Shown here in pieces: positions 1 through 8,867 of a stretch of DNA of 64,000 bases. Numbering within the stretch: position 1 is the stretch's first letter; every line of letters begins with the position of its first letter. A model generated the notes under the pieces. The model did no database searches, was not told the origin of the DNA, and was given only the letters and a program-made list of their open reading frames with translations. Origin of the DNA: Streptomyces sp. NBC_01689 (GTDB taxonomy: Bacteria; Actinomycetota; Actinomycetes; Streptomycetales; Streptomycetaceae); the NCBI RefSeq assembly GCF_036250675.1, contig NZ_CP109592.1, forward strand, positions 372,001 through 436,000, given 5' to 3'. The position numbers and the translations under genes are program-made.

Positions 1-462
1 TGCGCACAGCGCGGCCAGCGGCAACTCGACACAGAAAGCCATCACTGCAGCCGTGACGAAGGCGCTCCCCGCAGCCGCAGTCGTGGTGTCGAACCAGGCG
101 TCAATCGCCAGCAGGGTGGCCGTCGTGGCGGCCACCAAGGGATATCGCCGGTCGCCACGGATCGCAAAAGCGCCAGTGGCGATCAGACCGACCGACTCAA
201 GTGCGTCCAGGCCCACCCACGCCACTGGCCACTGTGCCGCCGTCGCGACGTCCGGCTGTCCGGTCGCCAGCATGTACAACCAGGGCAGCAGAAGAATCCC
301 GCAGACGACCATCAGCCGACCCGTCCATGCCGTCAGCCCCAAGTCCCGCCCACCCCTGCCCTCGCGCGGCGGAGGCCCTGGCCGGGCGTGCCCGCCTGGC
401 GCAGTGCGCTCTCCGCCTCCATCAGCTGTCACCTCGTCAGTACCAGGTGCCAGTTGGGACAT
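1..462 (-). CDS. membrane protein, 3' end outside window
   Basis: This open frame runs off the left edge of the window, so only the first 154 residues are visible. It begins at an ATG with a GGGAG ribosome binding site just upstream. The first 45 residues are hydrophilic and rich in Gly, Pro and Arg. They are followed by at least three hydrophobic stretches, including LMVVCGILLLPWLYMLA, a second around the residues VGLIATGAFAI, and a third near the cut end, so an integral membrane protein is likely. I do not recognise a named family. It resembles the small multi-pass hypothetical proteins common in Streptomyces. Coding is supported by strong GC bias at third positions. Confidence 0.65.
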   Translation of the reverse strand, partial: MSQLAPGTDEVTADGGGERTAPGGHARPGPPPREGRGGRDLGLTAWTGRLMVVCGILLLPWLYMLATGQPDVATAAQWPVAWVGLDALESVGLIATGAFAIRGDRRYPLVAATTATLLAIDAWFDTTTAAAGSAFVTAAVMAFCVELPLAALCA

Positions 463-743
463 GGTCTCGCTCCCTCCCGCGTGCTCTCCCGTTCACAAAG
501 CTGAGCCTCCGCGGCGCACCCACGCGCTGTCCACGACCGCCTGGCCCTACGCGGGCAGCGCTGGAGTCGGCCTCGACGCCCGCCGGCTGACCGCGCCCTG
601 GACGCTTCGCCGCCAACCGCCCGCCCTCGCCCCGCGCGCAGGTGGCTGCCATGGACGCCTAGGGAAGTGGAGCGCGTCCTCCTCGAGGGCTGGACGATCC
701 CTGGCCTGACGATGCTCGATCGAAGGATGTCGACGCGCGACGA

Positions 744-1226
744 TCACTGCCGCGTCGCGTCACTCCTGCCTGTGATTCCTGATTCGGCCGGGCAGTTCGG
801 CGTGTGCGCCGGGTCCCCTTTCTGTTGCTGGTCGGCGATCGGACGGAAGCACGCGGTCACCGTCTTGCCGTGCCGCTGGCACTTCATGCTCCAGCCGTCG
901 GCAAGGGCGCCCACGATGCCCATCCCCCGTCCAGACGTCGCACCTGTCCCCGGCTCGCGCTGCCGGGGCAGGGTGGGGTCCTCGTCGTGGACGCTCACAT
1001 GTAGGCAATCGCCGTCCCAGGTGAGGACGAGGTGGGCATCACTGTGGGCATGGACGTGGGCGTTGGTGAGCAGTTCGGACACGCAGAGGACGATCGCGTC
1101 AGCCATGTCGGGTTCTTCAGCGGCCCAGGGCAGGGACCTGAGATGGTCTCGCGTCCAATGCCGTCCGGCCCTCACGCCTCCTGACACCGCGAACGAGTGG
1201 GCCCAGCCCATGGCTTTGACTGCCAT
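744..1226 (-). CDS. ATP-binding anti-sigma factor-type protein (RsbW-like HATPase)
   Basis: This 160-residue protein fits the HATPase_c_2 family of serine-kinase-type anti-sigma factors, which bind and inhibit SigB-type sigma factors and phosphorylate STAS antagonists. The ATPase N-box is visible as ELLTNAHVHAHSDA, with the Asn that would bind magnesium. A later GRGMGIVGALADGW segment fits the ATP-lid glycines. The frame is open much further upstream, but the ATG at 1226 is chosen because GGAAGTGA lies 8 bases before it. The C-terminal 30 residues are polar and probably disordered. The STAS protein and SigB-like relic a little further on the same strand suggest a partner-switching module. Family membership is likely, but the target sigma factor is unknown. 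Confidence 0.8.
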   Translation of the reverse strand: MAVKAMGWAHSFAVSGGVRAGRHWTRDHLRSLPWAAEEPDMADAIVLCVSELLTNAHVHAHSDAHLVLTWDGDCLHVSVHDEDPTLPRQREPGTGATSGRGMGIVGALADGWSMKCQRHGKTVTACFRPIADQQQKGDPAHTPNCPAESGITGRSDATRQ

Positions 1227-1443
1227 CGTGTCTTCACTTCCCATGCTGTTGTCCGCGTCGTCCTGTAGCGAGCGGTATTCCCGGTCCATGCGCGCAGGTG
1301 CCCGCTCAGGCCGACGGATCGTTCTCGCCACGGTCGAGCCCGGCATCCGCCCGGTCGTCTGGAACCGGGCGGACGTGATCTCCGAGGGGCGGTGCCTGGC
1401 GCCCTGAAGCCGTGAGGCGGTGCATGCCGTCAGGCCGGCCCGA

Positions 1444-1716
1444 TCAGCCGACATGCCAGAAGAAGCCGCCGTCGTTGTGGACCGCAACGGCAAACGTCAC
1501 GACTACGAGCACAAGGTCGGCCATGCCAAGGCCGATGTCCCACTTGGGCATTGCGCTCCTGGTCTGACGCAGCGCGACAGCACCGAAGACGACTGCCAGG
1601 GGTCCCAGGATGATCGGCAGGATGAACAGGCCGACGATGCCACAGACCAGTCCCGCGACTGCCAGCCCGTTGGTCCCGCTCGCGCGCTGCGCACCGCTTC
1701 CGCTGTAGCCAGCCAT
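1444..1716 (-). CDS. DUF4190 domain small membrane protein
   Basis: This 90-residue protein has a polar, Gly/Ser-rich start and then two hydrophobic segments. The first (LAVAGLVCGIVGLFILPIIL) runs into LGPLAVVFGAVAL, and the second is DLVLVVVTFAVAV. The pattern 'GLAVAGLVCGIVGL...GPLAVVFGAVAL' is the usual signature of DUF4190 proteins, two-helix membrane proteins of unknown role found widely in actinobacteria. A GGGAG site lies about 10 bases before the ATG. It lies downstream of the sigma relic, on the same strand, with no sign of co-transcription. No function can be assigned. Confidence 0.75.
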   Translation of the reverse strand: MAGYSGSGAQRASGTNGLAVAGLVCGIVGLFILPIILGPLAVVFGAVALRQTRSAMPKWDIGLGMADLVLVVVTFAVAVHNDGGFFWHVG

Positions 1717-2608
1717 ATCTCTGCTCCCAAAATATCGCTGTAGGTCGCCTACGGCCTTTCGGTCCCCATCGGGTTACCCAGGAGCGAGAGGTCATGCTCT
1801 CCTGTCTGCACCAAGCCCCACACGCTGCGGACAGTTTGGGTGAAGCCTGCATTCCGCAGGGGCCGGAGGGCGCCGGGCCGAGGCTTCACGGTCACTGGGG
1901 CCGGCAGGGGCCGGCGCATTTCCGTCTCCTCAGGGCAGGCCCCATGGTCGCCTCCTCCTCCGGACAGGCGGCAGGCGCGCTCGGCTTCCGAACGCGGCAC
2001 GAGTTGAAGGCCAGCGCGGGCGCCCCAACGGCAAACACATCCGTATCCGCATGCCCCTGCCACAGGCCACCTGAACACAGAGCCCCAGGCCCCGCTCGGC
2101 AGCCCTACCCTCGCCAGGGGCAGGGCACCACAATTCAGTGAACTCCCTTCCTCGAGCACGGCCATCTGGTCGGGAAACAGCTTCGGCAGCTGACGCGCAT
2201 CCCGTGAAGTGACCAGGGAAGGATCCGCTATTTCCGGCCGTGCTTGAATCTGTGACGTCGTCGCGGCCATCCCCTCGGTCACCGCCACCGAAAATCGACA
2301 ATGATGCACATGCCCGCTTGGAACGGGAAATTCTCAGTGAATCGACGTGGCGCGCGCTCACAGCGGTTGGGAGCGGGGCGAGAGGGATACCCGCCCAGTA
2401 CACGGGGTTCGGACCCTAGCCCCGTGCGGCGGTTCGCCAGGACAACACCCCGGCGAACCGCCCCGGCCCGGCGGCGGGGCAGCACTTGGCCGATGAGGCG
2501 TTCTCAGCGGAGACGTCCGGCAGCGCCCCGTCCCCAGCCCTCGCCCGGCGGACGACTTCCCCTAGTCGCCCAGGACCTGTGCCGCTGTCAAGGTCGGTGA
2601 TGTGGGCT
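1717..2608. other. decayed spacer around a sigma-factor relic
   Basis: Apart from the 45-codon SigB-like relic on the minus strand (2139-2270), I see no gene here. Open frames exist on both strands, but they are short, lack ribosome binding sites and have Arg/Pro/Ala-rich translations typical of non-coding high-GC DNA. The likely reading is the eroded remainder of a sigma gene that once followed the STAS gene. Confidence 0.5.
2139..2270 (-). pseudogene. N-terminal relic of a SigB/SigF-family sigma factor
   Basis: A minus-strand reading frame encodes PEIADPSLVTSRDARQLPKL followed by FPDQMAVLEEG. This aligns with the N-terminus of the intact sigma factor at 37160-37999, where PEIADPSRVAPRDARQLSRL is followed by FFDQLGVLEEG. 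After the LEEG motif the similarity stops, and the frame continues into unrelated Gly/Arg/Pro-rich sequence. The core regions 2, 3 and 4 of the sigma factor are absent. Only the N-terminal 45 or so residues of a SigB-type gene survive, downstream of the STAS gene at 2609-2947. A similar but differently damaged relic lies at 32542-32775, also downstream of a STAS gene. The homology is seen directly; the decay history is inferred. Confidence 0.75.
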
Positions 2609-2947
2609 TCAGTAAGGTGCCGCAAGCAGACCGCCGGGCAGGAAGTCGTCCCAGTGATTATCAGGGAAGAGCTCCCACGCCAGGTCGAGCAGTCGCTTCG
2701 GCTGCTGCTGAAGGCCGACGACGGTGAGAATTCGGCGCGTGTTCTGGCAGGCCAGCCGCTGATGGATCAGCAGGTGAAGGCCCGCGACATCCATGAACCG
2801 GGCTTGCCGCAGGTCCCAGGTCACGCCGGTTGCCGTATGCGGTACTTCCTGCGCGCGGGCAAGTACACCGGGCAGCGTGTCGAAGCCGATCTCGCCGCGC
2901 GGGGTGAAGACCGCCGTGACACCGGCGTCCGTGACAGTGAGGATCAT
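2609..2947 (-). CDS. STAS domain anti-sigma factor antagonist (copy 1)
   Basis: This 112-residue protein belongs to the STAS family (SpoIIAA/RsbV-like), which binds ATP-dependent anti-sigma kinases to release SigB-type sigma factors. The segments AVFTPRGEIGFDTL, VTWDLRQARFMDVAGLHLL and ILTVVGLQQQPKRLLDLAW follow the usual strand-helix order. In the typical phospho-acceptor loop, D-S-S/T is replaced here by D-V-A-G, so the phosphorylatable Ser may be missing. The protein is closely similar to the STAS protein at 33002-33340. The upstream bases also match, sharing CTCTGGCGTCTTTGGG. GGAGG lies about 12 bases before the ATG. A SigB-type promoter match is present at 3051-3075. Confidence 0.8.
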   Translation of the reverse strand: MILTVTDAGVTAVFTPRGEIGFDTLPGVLARAQEVPHTATGVTWDLRQARFMDVAGLHLLIHQRLACQNTRRILTVVGLQQQPKRLLDLAWELFPDNHWDDFLPGGLLAAPY

Positions 2948-3050
2948 GATGGCTGTGCCCTCCTGGAGGTCTTGGACCCAAAGACGCCAGAGTCCCGGCA
3001 CAGCGGCCCTCACCGGGAACAGAGACCCGGCGGGACCACCCAGCAATCAC

Positions 3051-3075
3051 GTACCCCTTCGGTGCGTGCCGAATC
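3051..3075 (-). promoter_or_regulatory. SigB-type promoter match before the STAS gene
   Basis: On the minus strand the sequence reads GATT, 15 bases, then GGGTAC. This fits the recalled GNNT-N14-16-GGGTAC/T consensus of Streptomyces SigB-family promoters. It lies about 100 bases upstream of the STAS start at 2947, so it would give a leader of roughly 95 bases. It was found by eye. A match this loose at -35 can arise by chance, so the conserved GGGTAC is the main support. Confidence 0.45.
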
Positions 3076-3309
3076 CGCTCACAGTCGCGACAGATCATCC
3101 CTACCCGCGCTTGTCACCCATCTCGCACGCACTGCGCCGAGGCGGGAGCGCCGCGCTGCTCTTCTTCTCGCAGGGAGCCTCGCAGCGGGAGCCGTCCCAC
3201 AGTTCGTGGTCTACCTCCTGGCCGGCACCGTCCTCCGGGGTGCCCTCGCGCTACCCGGGGTCCTCACTAGGTGATCGCAAGCCGTACCTGCTGCGACAGG
3301 CTCCCTCGA

Positions 3310-3627
3310 TCACGGTGGCGGGATGCCCGGCGAAGCGGCAGGCCCAGGCCCCTCGCCACTGCTGCGTCGCACCGGGCGGCGGATACGGATGGGGCCCTGA
3401 ACGTGTCGAACGTCGACCGGGACACCGCTCTGGGTGATGACCACCAAACCGGCGTCAGCAAGCCGGTCGGCAGCGCGACGCACTGGCTCCATGAATTCTC
3501 GCCACTTGTCGCCGCGGCGCCGATCAAGCGCACGAGCTACCTCCGATGGGCAAATCGACGCGCCAGAAGCTCGCTGCTCGAGCAATCCTAGAATCGCGGA
3601 TTCTATGGCCTTTTCACTCAAGGACAT
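3310..3627 (-). CDS. DUF3253 domain protein
   Basis: This 105-residue protein carries the DUF3253 pattern: an N-terminal helix (AIESAILGLLEQRA), the motif ICPSEVARAL, a middle helix with WREFMEPVRRAADRLADAG, and GVPVDVRHVQGPIRIRR near the end. DUF3253 proteins look like small winged-helix proteins of unknown role. The ATG at 3627 is chosen because GAGGGGG lies upstream and the family usually starts just before this helix; the frame is open further upstream. The last 20 residues are Pro/Gly-rich and beyond the domain. It sits upstream of the STAS gene on the same strand but more than 300 bases away. Confidence 0.75.
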   Translation of the reverse strand: MSLSEKAIESAILGLLEQRASGASICPSEVARALDRRRGDKWREFMEPVRRAADRLADAGLVVITQSGVPVDVRHVQGPIRIRRPVRRSSGEGPGPAASPGIPPP

Positions 3628-3939
3628 CAGATGTGCCCCCTCGGTTCGAGAGGCCCGGTCGACTTCCAAGATACTCGGCGAGCGGATCTGAATCACGTCC
3701 GTTTGCCCGCCTGCCCCACTCGACCAACTGACCTGACGCCGAGTAATCCGGCGTATCACTGCAGGTCGCTGTTGGCAATAATTCCGTGCCCGAACATGCC
3801 CGGGGCGAGATGCAGGATCCGCGCCGAGTAATCGCCTCCACTCGTGGAAGAATTTGTCGGCGCTACGGAGTCAAGGGCTCCATCGGGTGATGCCCTACGG
3901 ACATCGGCAACCGAGAGTAACCGTAAGAGTTAGGCAAAA

Positions 3940-4270
3940 TCTGCAGAATTGGTTACCAGGCACCTTCCGTGGAACTCGAACGTCATCGGGAGGTAGCCAT
4001 GCGTCGAGCAGTAATGCAGAAGCGTCAGACGAAGACCGATTCTCGCCGCACTCGCGAGGAACCCGAGGCCCCTTCGCATCCAGGCGTCCGCAAAGACATT
4101 GCACGGACGTGGTGGCCGGACGCGTGACACGAAGCGTTTCCAGTGGGCTCCCCGGCTGGGGCCGGGCTGAGGAAGCCATCCTGGCCATCTCCCAAGATGT
4201 GCCGAGCTCGAACGCAGAGGCGGCGACGATGTGTTCGCGCTCCACGAGGGTCAAGCTGAGCCAGGACATT
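3940..4270 (-). pseudogene. possible IS30-type transposase relic
   Basis: On the minus strand, frames around 4270-3940 contain LTLVEREHIVAASAFELG followed by TSWEMARM, then ADAWMRRGL in another frame, then LLDAWLPPDDVRVPRK. This order recalls the N-terminal helix-turn-helix and following region of IS30-family transposases, but at least two frame changes are needed and no catalytic DDE region is present. No inverted repeats were found. The surrounding 3628-4564 region contains no recognisable intact gene. The minus-strand stretch just upstream, containing LPLVGENAKPCIEVPVEIS, looks coding-like, but I cannot place it. This is a tentative call. Confidence 0.35.
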
Positions 4271-4564
4271 CGGGGTTTGGCTGAAGGGATCGTCGAAGGA
4301 GATGGCCGCTCCACGCACCTTGCGGGCCTCGGAAATTTCGACGGGCACCTCGATGCAGGGCTTCGCGTTCTCGCCGACGAGGGGTAGGAGAACATACTTT
4401 TTTGCAGCAGCTGGATCTCCGCGACGGGAGTGCTGTGCGGTCGACGTGCTCAGCACCGGGGCGTGAACTGCTGCCCAACCGGGGCGTGAACTGCTGCCCA
4501 CCGGTATCCCCGGCGCTACGGCCGTCACGTGTGCTGCGCCATCCGATCTGCAGATTCAGGTGGT

Positions 4565-5638
4565 TCAGGGGCGCAGCAGGGTTTTGATCATGCCGTTCTG
4601 CTTCGCCGTGAACGCTGCGTACGCCTGTGGTGCCTCTTCGAGCGGCAGGTGATGGGTGGCGAAGGTGTCTACGCCGAGGGGGTCCTCGTCGGTGAGCAGC
4701 GGGAGGATGTCCGGTACCCAGCGCCGCACGTTCGCCTGCCCCATGCGGAACTGGAGCTGCTTGTCGAACATGCGCAGCGTGGGCATGGGATCCATGGCTC
4801 CGGCGTACACCCCGGACAGCGAGACGGTGCCGCCGCGTCGTACGAGGTCGATCGCCGCGTAGAGTGCGGCGAGCCGGTCCACTCCCGCCTTCTCCATGAG
4901 TGGTTGGGCGAGTGCGTCGGGCAGCAGCCCTGTCGCCCACTGGGCGGCCTTGGTCATCGGGTTGCCGTGCGCCTCCATGCCGACCGCGTCGATCACGGAG
5001 TCGGTGCCGCGGCCGTCGGTCAGCGCGCGTACCGCGTCCCCGAGATCCTTCTTGCGGCGTCGCAGGTCCAGGCACTTCACGCCGTGGGCGGAAGCCCGCT
5101 CGATACGTTCGTCTACGAGGTCCACGCCGATGACCAGCCCTGCACCGCGCTGTTGCGCGATGCGTGTGGCCATGTCGCCGATCGGACCAAGCCCCAGCAC
5201 GGTCACTGAGCCGCCGGGCGGTATCGCCGCGTACTCGACAGCCTGCCAGGCGGTCGGCAGCACATCGGAGAGGAAGACGAAACGGTCGTCGGCCGGCCCG
5301 TCGGGCACCTTGATCGGGAGGGTGTTGCCGAACGGCACACGCAGGTACTCCGCCTGGCCGCCCGGTACCTGTCCGTACAACTTGGTGTAGCCGAAAAAGG
5401 CGGCTCCGGAACCGTACGCGCGCACCTGCGTCGTCTCACATTGCGACTGCAGGCCCTGCGAGCACATGAAACAGGTCCCGCAGGACACGTTGAAGGGGAT
5501 GACCACGCGGTCACCGGCGGCAAGAGCGTCGACGTCGGGGCCTGCCTCCTCGACGACGCCCATGGATTCGTGGCCCAGGACGTCGCCCGGTTCCAGGAAC
5601 GGACCGAGGACCTCGTAAAGGTGCAGGTCGGATCCGCA
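4565..5638 (-). pseudogene. zinc-dependent alcohol dehydrogenase with damaged 5' end
   Basis: The frame encodes most of a medium-chain, zinc-dependent dehydrogenase. It has the catalytic-zinc motif GHE, structural-zinc cysteines in NVSCGTCFMCSQGLQSQC, and the Rossmann motif VLGLGPIGDMA. The C-terminal part ends at the usual place, with HLPLEEAPQAYAAF. Family members begin about 45 residues before the CGSDLHLYE motif. Here that motif is preceded directly by an in-frame stop (TGA at 5639-5641), and the expected N-terminus is not in frame. A short stretch in another frame (AHVDAPVPEML) may be what is left of it. Translation could start at the ATG at 5563, but that product would lack the first catalytic zinc ligand. 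The gene is probably inactive. Confidence 0.7.
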
Positions 5639-5828
5639 TCAGCATCTCGGGCACCGGGGCATCGACGTGGGCGCGCGACAGCGGGCACAGCTTCTCGGCC
5701 AGTGTTGCCGTGAGCATGACGTCAACCGCTGGCACGAAGATCGCATAGTGCGTCCGCACCCTGCCCGCCGAGTCCCGCGCGTCAGAGGTCCTCAGGAACG
5801 GAGAAAGTGCTCAGAGTGGATACGCCGG

Positions 5829-6221
5829 TCAACGGGTCCCTCGTCCATCGTGCGGATCTTGAGGGTCGATGCCGGTGGTGGCGGAGGCATCTTTGGTTCC
5901 GCTAGGACGCCGTGAGCTGCCTTTCGGCCCGGTGTCGTGCATGCCCGCTTCGGCGCCACTGGTCTTGCTCTGGTCTTCCCCGCGCCGGCTCATGCTTTTC
6001 ACGGGTTTGCCGTGAGGGTTGCCGGCCTCTTCTTCCGAGATCTTGCGGCCCGGCCCCTTGGCAGGAGCGTACTCGTCAGGATGGAACGAGCGTCGGGCGC
6101 TCGGGTTTTCCTGTTGCTTTGTCTCATCGACGTCCGGTGACCAGCCGTGCTGGTGCGCTCCCTTGTGCGGGCTGGGGCCCTCCCGGGAGCCGGAAGGAGA
6201 CGACTTCGGCTGCTTCGGCAT
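5829..6221 (-). CDS. hydrophilic hypothetical protein
   Basis: This 130-residue protein is strongly hydrophilic, with many Ser, Pro, Gly, Lys, Glu and His residues and no hydrophobic core, so it is probably disordered. It contains PDEYAPAKGPGRKISEEEAG and repeated short Gly/Ser/Lys patches. Similar small soluble proteins are common in Streptomyces, but I cannot assign a family or function. AGAGGG lies about 10 bases before the ATG. Coding is supported by the start signal and steady codon bias. It stands alone, upstream of the damaged dehydrogenase on the same strand. Confidence 0.5.
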   Translation of the reverse strand: MPKQPKSSPSGSREGPSPHKGAHQHGWSPDVDETKQQENPSARRSFHPDEYAPAKGPGRKISEEEAGNPHGKPVKSMSRRGEDQSKTSGAEAGMHDTGPKGSSRRPSGTKDASATTGIDPQDPHDGRGTR

Positions 6222-6760
6222 GACCGGCCTACCCTCTCGATCGAACGACGAAGTTCCCGACTCCGCCGATCGTCAACTCTCAGTGGTAGTACGCATGCTG
6301 TCAGTTATGACCCCTCGCTGTGCGCGTCGGCGCCGGCACGGGATGCTCTCATGACGACAGACATGCGACCCGAGCACGGGATTTTGGCGTACAGATGGTG
6401 CCGTTGTCCGGCAGGCCCCCGGAGGACGGAATAGGGCCGCCCTCGTCTCGCCGGCCCCTCTCCGAACCAGGGTAAGCACATCCGCACCGCGCTGCCCAAC
6501 GGTTGACCGAGTCGAATACTCCGTGCAACTGAGGCATGTGAGGGTGTCCGCCCTTGCCGTCGCATCTCAGAACGTCCCCGACACCGCCCGACACGTCATG
6601 AGGCTTTGCGGACCGTCGCATCCCGCTATCCGCCGTCTCCGCCCATTCCTGCCCCCACCACCGGGCGGCTACCGGACAGGCGACGCTCCGGCACGCATGC
6701 GCAGCGCGCCTCTCCCGATACTGGCATGACCCGAGTGCGCCGGAGACCGCACTCGGTCCG
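6222..6760. other. gene-free stretch
   Basis: I see no supportable gene here. The open frames are short or Arg/Pro-rich and lack ribosome binding sites. The right part lies downstream of the four-gene operon and may hold its 3' end, but I found no strong hairpin. Confidence 0.4.
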
Positions 6761-7486
6761 CTAAACAACCGGGTTGATCAGTGCGCAGTGCATAGATGCG
6801 AGAAGGTCCGAGAGGCCACCGGGTGCCCGTCCACTCAGGCGGGCGGCGGTGTGAACGGGGTGCTGGTCGGTGCGGGCGATGCCGTAGCCGGCTTCGGACA
6901 GTCGAGCCGCGAGGTCGCAGTCTTCTCCGGAGCGCAGGGCGGCAAACCCGCCCACCCGCACATAGGCCGAGGCGGACACTCCCAGATTCGCGCCATGAAC
7001 GTGGGGGTGTTCCCAGCGCCGATGCACCTCGCTGAACCGGCAGGTACGGAAATAGTGGGCATTGTGGCGGGTTTCAAGGAGGGGGAGAGCTGTACCAGGG
7101 GTAAGACGAATGGTGCCCAGAACGGCGTCGTACCCCCGTCGTGCCCACTCCAACTGGTGGGTGAGCCAGTCTGCTGGCACCGTGGTGTCGGCGTCCGTCA
7201 TGGCCAGCCACAGGTCCGGGCCGGCATTTGCCAGAAGGGCCAGGGCGTGCTGGGCGCCGACGGCTCGCGCGGCGCCGACATTGTGGCTACGAGTACGCAC
7301 GACATGGGCTCCCCCGCGGACGGCCAGAGTTGTCGTGTCGTCTGTGCAGGCGTCCGCTGTCACCACGATCACCACACGGACCGGTGCCGCTCGTGCAGCG
7401 GCCGCGTGCACGCTGCGCAGACACGCGCTGATGCGGCGTTCTTCGTTGTGTGCGGGCACAACGACGCCCACGGCAGCGGGCTTCAC
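6761..7486 (-). CDS. family 2 glycosyltransferase
   Basis: This 241-residue protein is a GT-A fold glycosyltransferase that would transfer a sugar from a nucleotide donor to an unknown acceptor. The N-terminus has VGVVVPAHNEERRISACL, and the metal-binding DxD site is visible as MTDADTTVP. GANLGVSASAYVRVGGF and SGEDCDLAARL give the expected acceptor-side and ED motifs. It has no membrane segment, so it is probably cytoplasmic. The GTG start at 7486 overlaps the methyltransferase stop as GTGA, so the two genes should be translationally coupled. It is the last gene of a four-gene operon. The frame is open further upstream, but the overlap makes the GTG far more likely. Confidence 0.85.
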   Translation of the reverse strand: MKPAAVGVVVPAHNEERRISACLRSVHAAAARAAPVRVVIVVTADACTDDTTTLAVRGGAHVVRTRSHNVGAARAVGAQHALALLANAGPDLWLAMTDADTTVPADWLTHQLEWARRGYDAVLGTIRLTPGTALPLLETRHNAHYFRTCRFSEVHRRWEHPHVHGANLGVSASAYVRVGGFAALRSGEDCDLAARLSEAGYGIARTDQHPVHTAARLSGRAPGGLSDLLASMHCALINPVV

Positions 7487-8097
7487 GCCAGACCTTCCGC
7501 AGCAGCCGGAGATCGCGCTGTGCCCGCGCCCTGGCTGTGTTCGTGGACAGTGAGGGTGAAGTCCGGGTCGTCGTACCGGGCCAGTCGTTTCAGCGCCGCC
7601 ACCGTACCGAGGTGGTCGGCGATGTCCCGACCCGTGCATGTGTGCTCGGCGACCGGATGATTCCAGTGCACCGTCACAAGGTGGCCGCCCTCCTCCAGGC
7701 TCTCCACGCTCTGCTTGAGCAACTGCGTCCGGGTGCTGGGGTCGAAGTAGTAGAGAAGTTCCGACAGCACTACCAGATCGAAGGGTTCCTCAGGCCATTC
7801 CTCAGGCACCGTCATCCGCCGTACGGTGACGTGCTTCACATTGGCGGTGCGCCGACGCGCAGCGTCGACTGCCGAGGCGATGCGGTCCGTGGAGAGCAGT
7901 CGATCGCATCGGGCAGCCAGGAGTTCGGTCAACACTCCTACCGAACAGCCAGGTTCAAAGGCCCGCAGGTACCGGAGGCGGGGCAGCACCGCGACGGTCA
8001 TGTTGTATTTACGGCGGTCGTACCACCGCTCTGCGAGGTGCCAGGGGTCGGCCGCGTCGGCGTACTGACGGTCGAAGTAGCTCTCGGGGGTGCTCAC
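7483..8097 (-). CDS. class I SAM-dependent methyltransferase (NodS-like)
   Basis: This 204-residue protein has the SAM-binding motif I in the form AFEPGCSVGVLTELLA and a motif II acidic residue in LSTDRIASAVDAA. FDLVVLSELLYYF fits the post-motif region. The YFDRQYADAADPWHLAERWYD start is typical of NodS-like methyltransferases linked to PIG-L deacetylases. It overlaps the deacetylase upstream by 4 bases and the glycosyltransferase downstream by 4 bases. In some actinobacteria a PIG-L deacetylase is fused to such a methyltransferase, which supports a joint pathway. The substrate may be a sugar or amine freed by the deacetylase; that is inference. Confidence 0.85.
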   Translation of the reverse strand: MSTPESYFDRQYADAADPWHLAERWYDRRKYNMTVAVLPRLRYLRAFEPGCSVGVLTELLAARCDRLLSTDRIASAVDAARRRTANVKHVTVRRMTVPEEWPEEPFDLVVLSELLYYFDPSTRTQLLKQSVESLEEGGHLVTVHWNHPVAEHTCTGRDIADHLGTVAALKRLARYDDPDFTLTVHEHSQGAGTARSPAAAEGLA

Positions 8098-8867
8098 CGG
8101 ATCACCGTTTCGAATGTGCGGGTGTGGTGGGCAATCTCTTCCTTCGGAAGTACCGGACCGACGTCATGACCGCGGGCCTCCAGTTGGCTGGTGAACTGTG
8201 CCGCTGCCGCCTTCTTGCGTACCGCGGATGCTTCCGGCAGTGCCACAACTGCGGCACGGTGCCACGGCACGCGGAGGTCGTACGGGCGGGCCCAGTGCCA
8301 CATCCACACCGGATAGGACCACACCGGTATGGAGGCGGCGCAGGCAGCGCGCTGAGCGGCGCGGCCAGCCGCCTCATGGTCACTGTGCAAGTCGCCCTCC
8401 CACGGCGCCACACACAGGGCGGCCCGCGCACCGGAGAGGACTTCGCCGATCACGGCGCAGGCCTGGTGCTCGTACTCGTCAAGAGCGGTATCGGGTAGAG
8501 CAGCGTGCAAGGGGGTAGGCAGCTCACCGAGTTCGGCCAGCGCGGCTGCCAGTTCACCGCGGCGCCTGCGAGCCAGCATTACTTGGGCGTACGGCTGGGA
8601 GGCAGCGTGGGAGGCTTCGCCATCGCTCAGACATACTGTCTGGACTGTCGTACCGGCATCCACAAGGGCCGCGATGCAACCTCCGAAGCCCAGGACCTCA
8701 TCGTCGGGATGGGCAGCCACCACTACGACAGGCCCTGGTGGCAGATCCAGGTGCGGGAGGTGATCCGGAAGCCGTGCACGCAACCACTCCGACTCATCGG
8801 TGCCTTGCCCATCGATGGCTTCGGCAGCAGCCTGCCGTTTGACGCCGGCCCCTTCAGGGGCGCTCAT
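8094..8867 (-). CDS. PIG-L family deacetylase
   Basis: This 257-residue protein is a zinc-dependent LmbE/PIG-L deacetylase, a family that removes acetyl groups from N-acetylglucosamine-type substrates such as those in mycothiol and GPI synthesis. The zinc motif AHPDDE is at residues 52-57, and the third ligand region appears as DLHSDHEAAG. VCLSDGEASH follows the first zinc motif as in the family. The C-terminal part contains WSYPVWMWHWARP, a common pattern in actinobacterial members. It overlaps the gene before and the gene after by 4 bases each. It is unlikely to be the mycothiol enzyme MshB, given its operon partners. Confidence 0.88.
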   Translation of the reverse strand: MSAPEGAGVKRQAAAEAIDGQGTDESEWLRARLPDHLPHLDLPPGPVVVVAAHPDDEVLGFGGCIAALVDAGTTVQTVCLSDGEASHAASQPYAQVMLARRRRGELAAALAELGELPTPLHAALPDTALDEYEHQACAVIGEVLSGARAALCVAPWEGDLHSDHEAAGRAAQRAACAASIPVWSYPVWMWHWARPYDLRVPWHRAAVVALPEASAVRKKAAAAQFTSQLEARGHDVGPVLPKEEIAHHTRTFETVIR

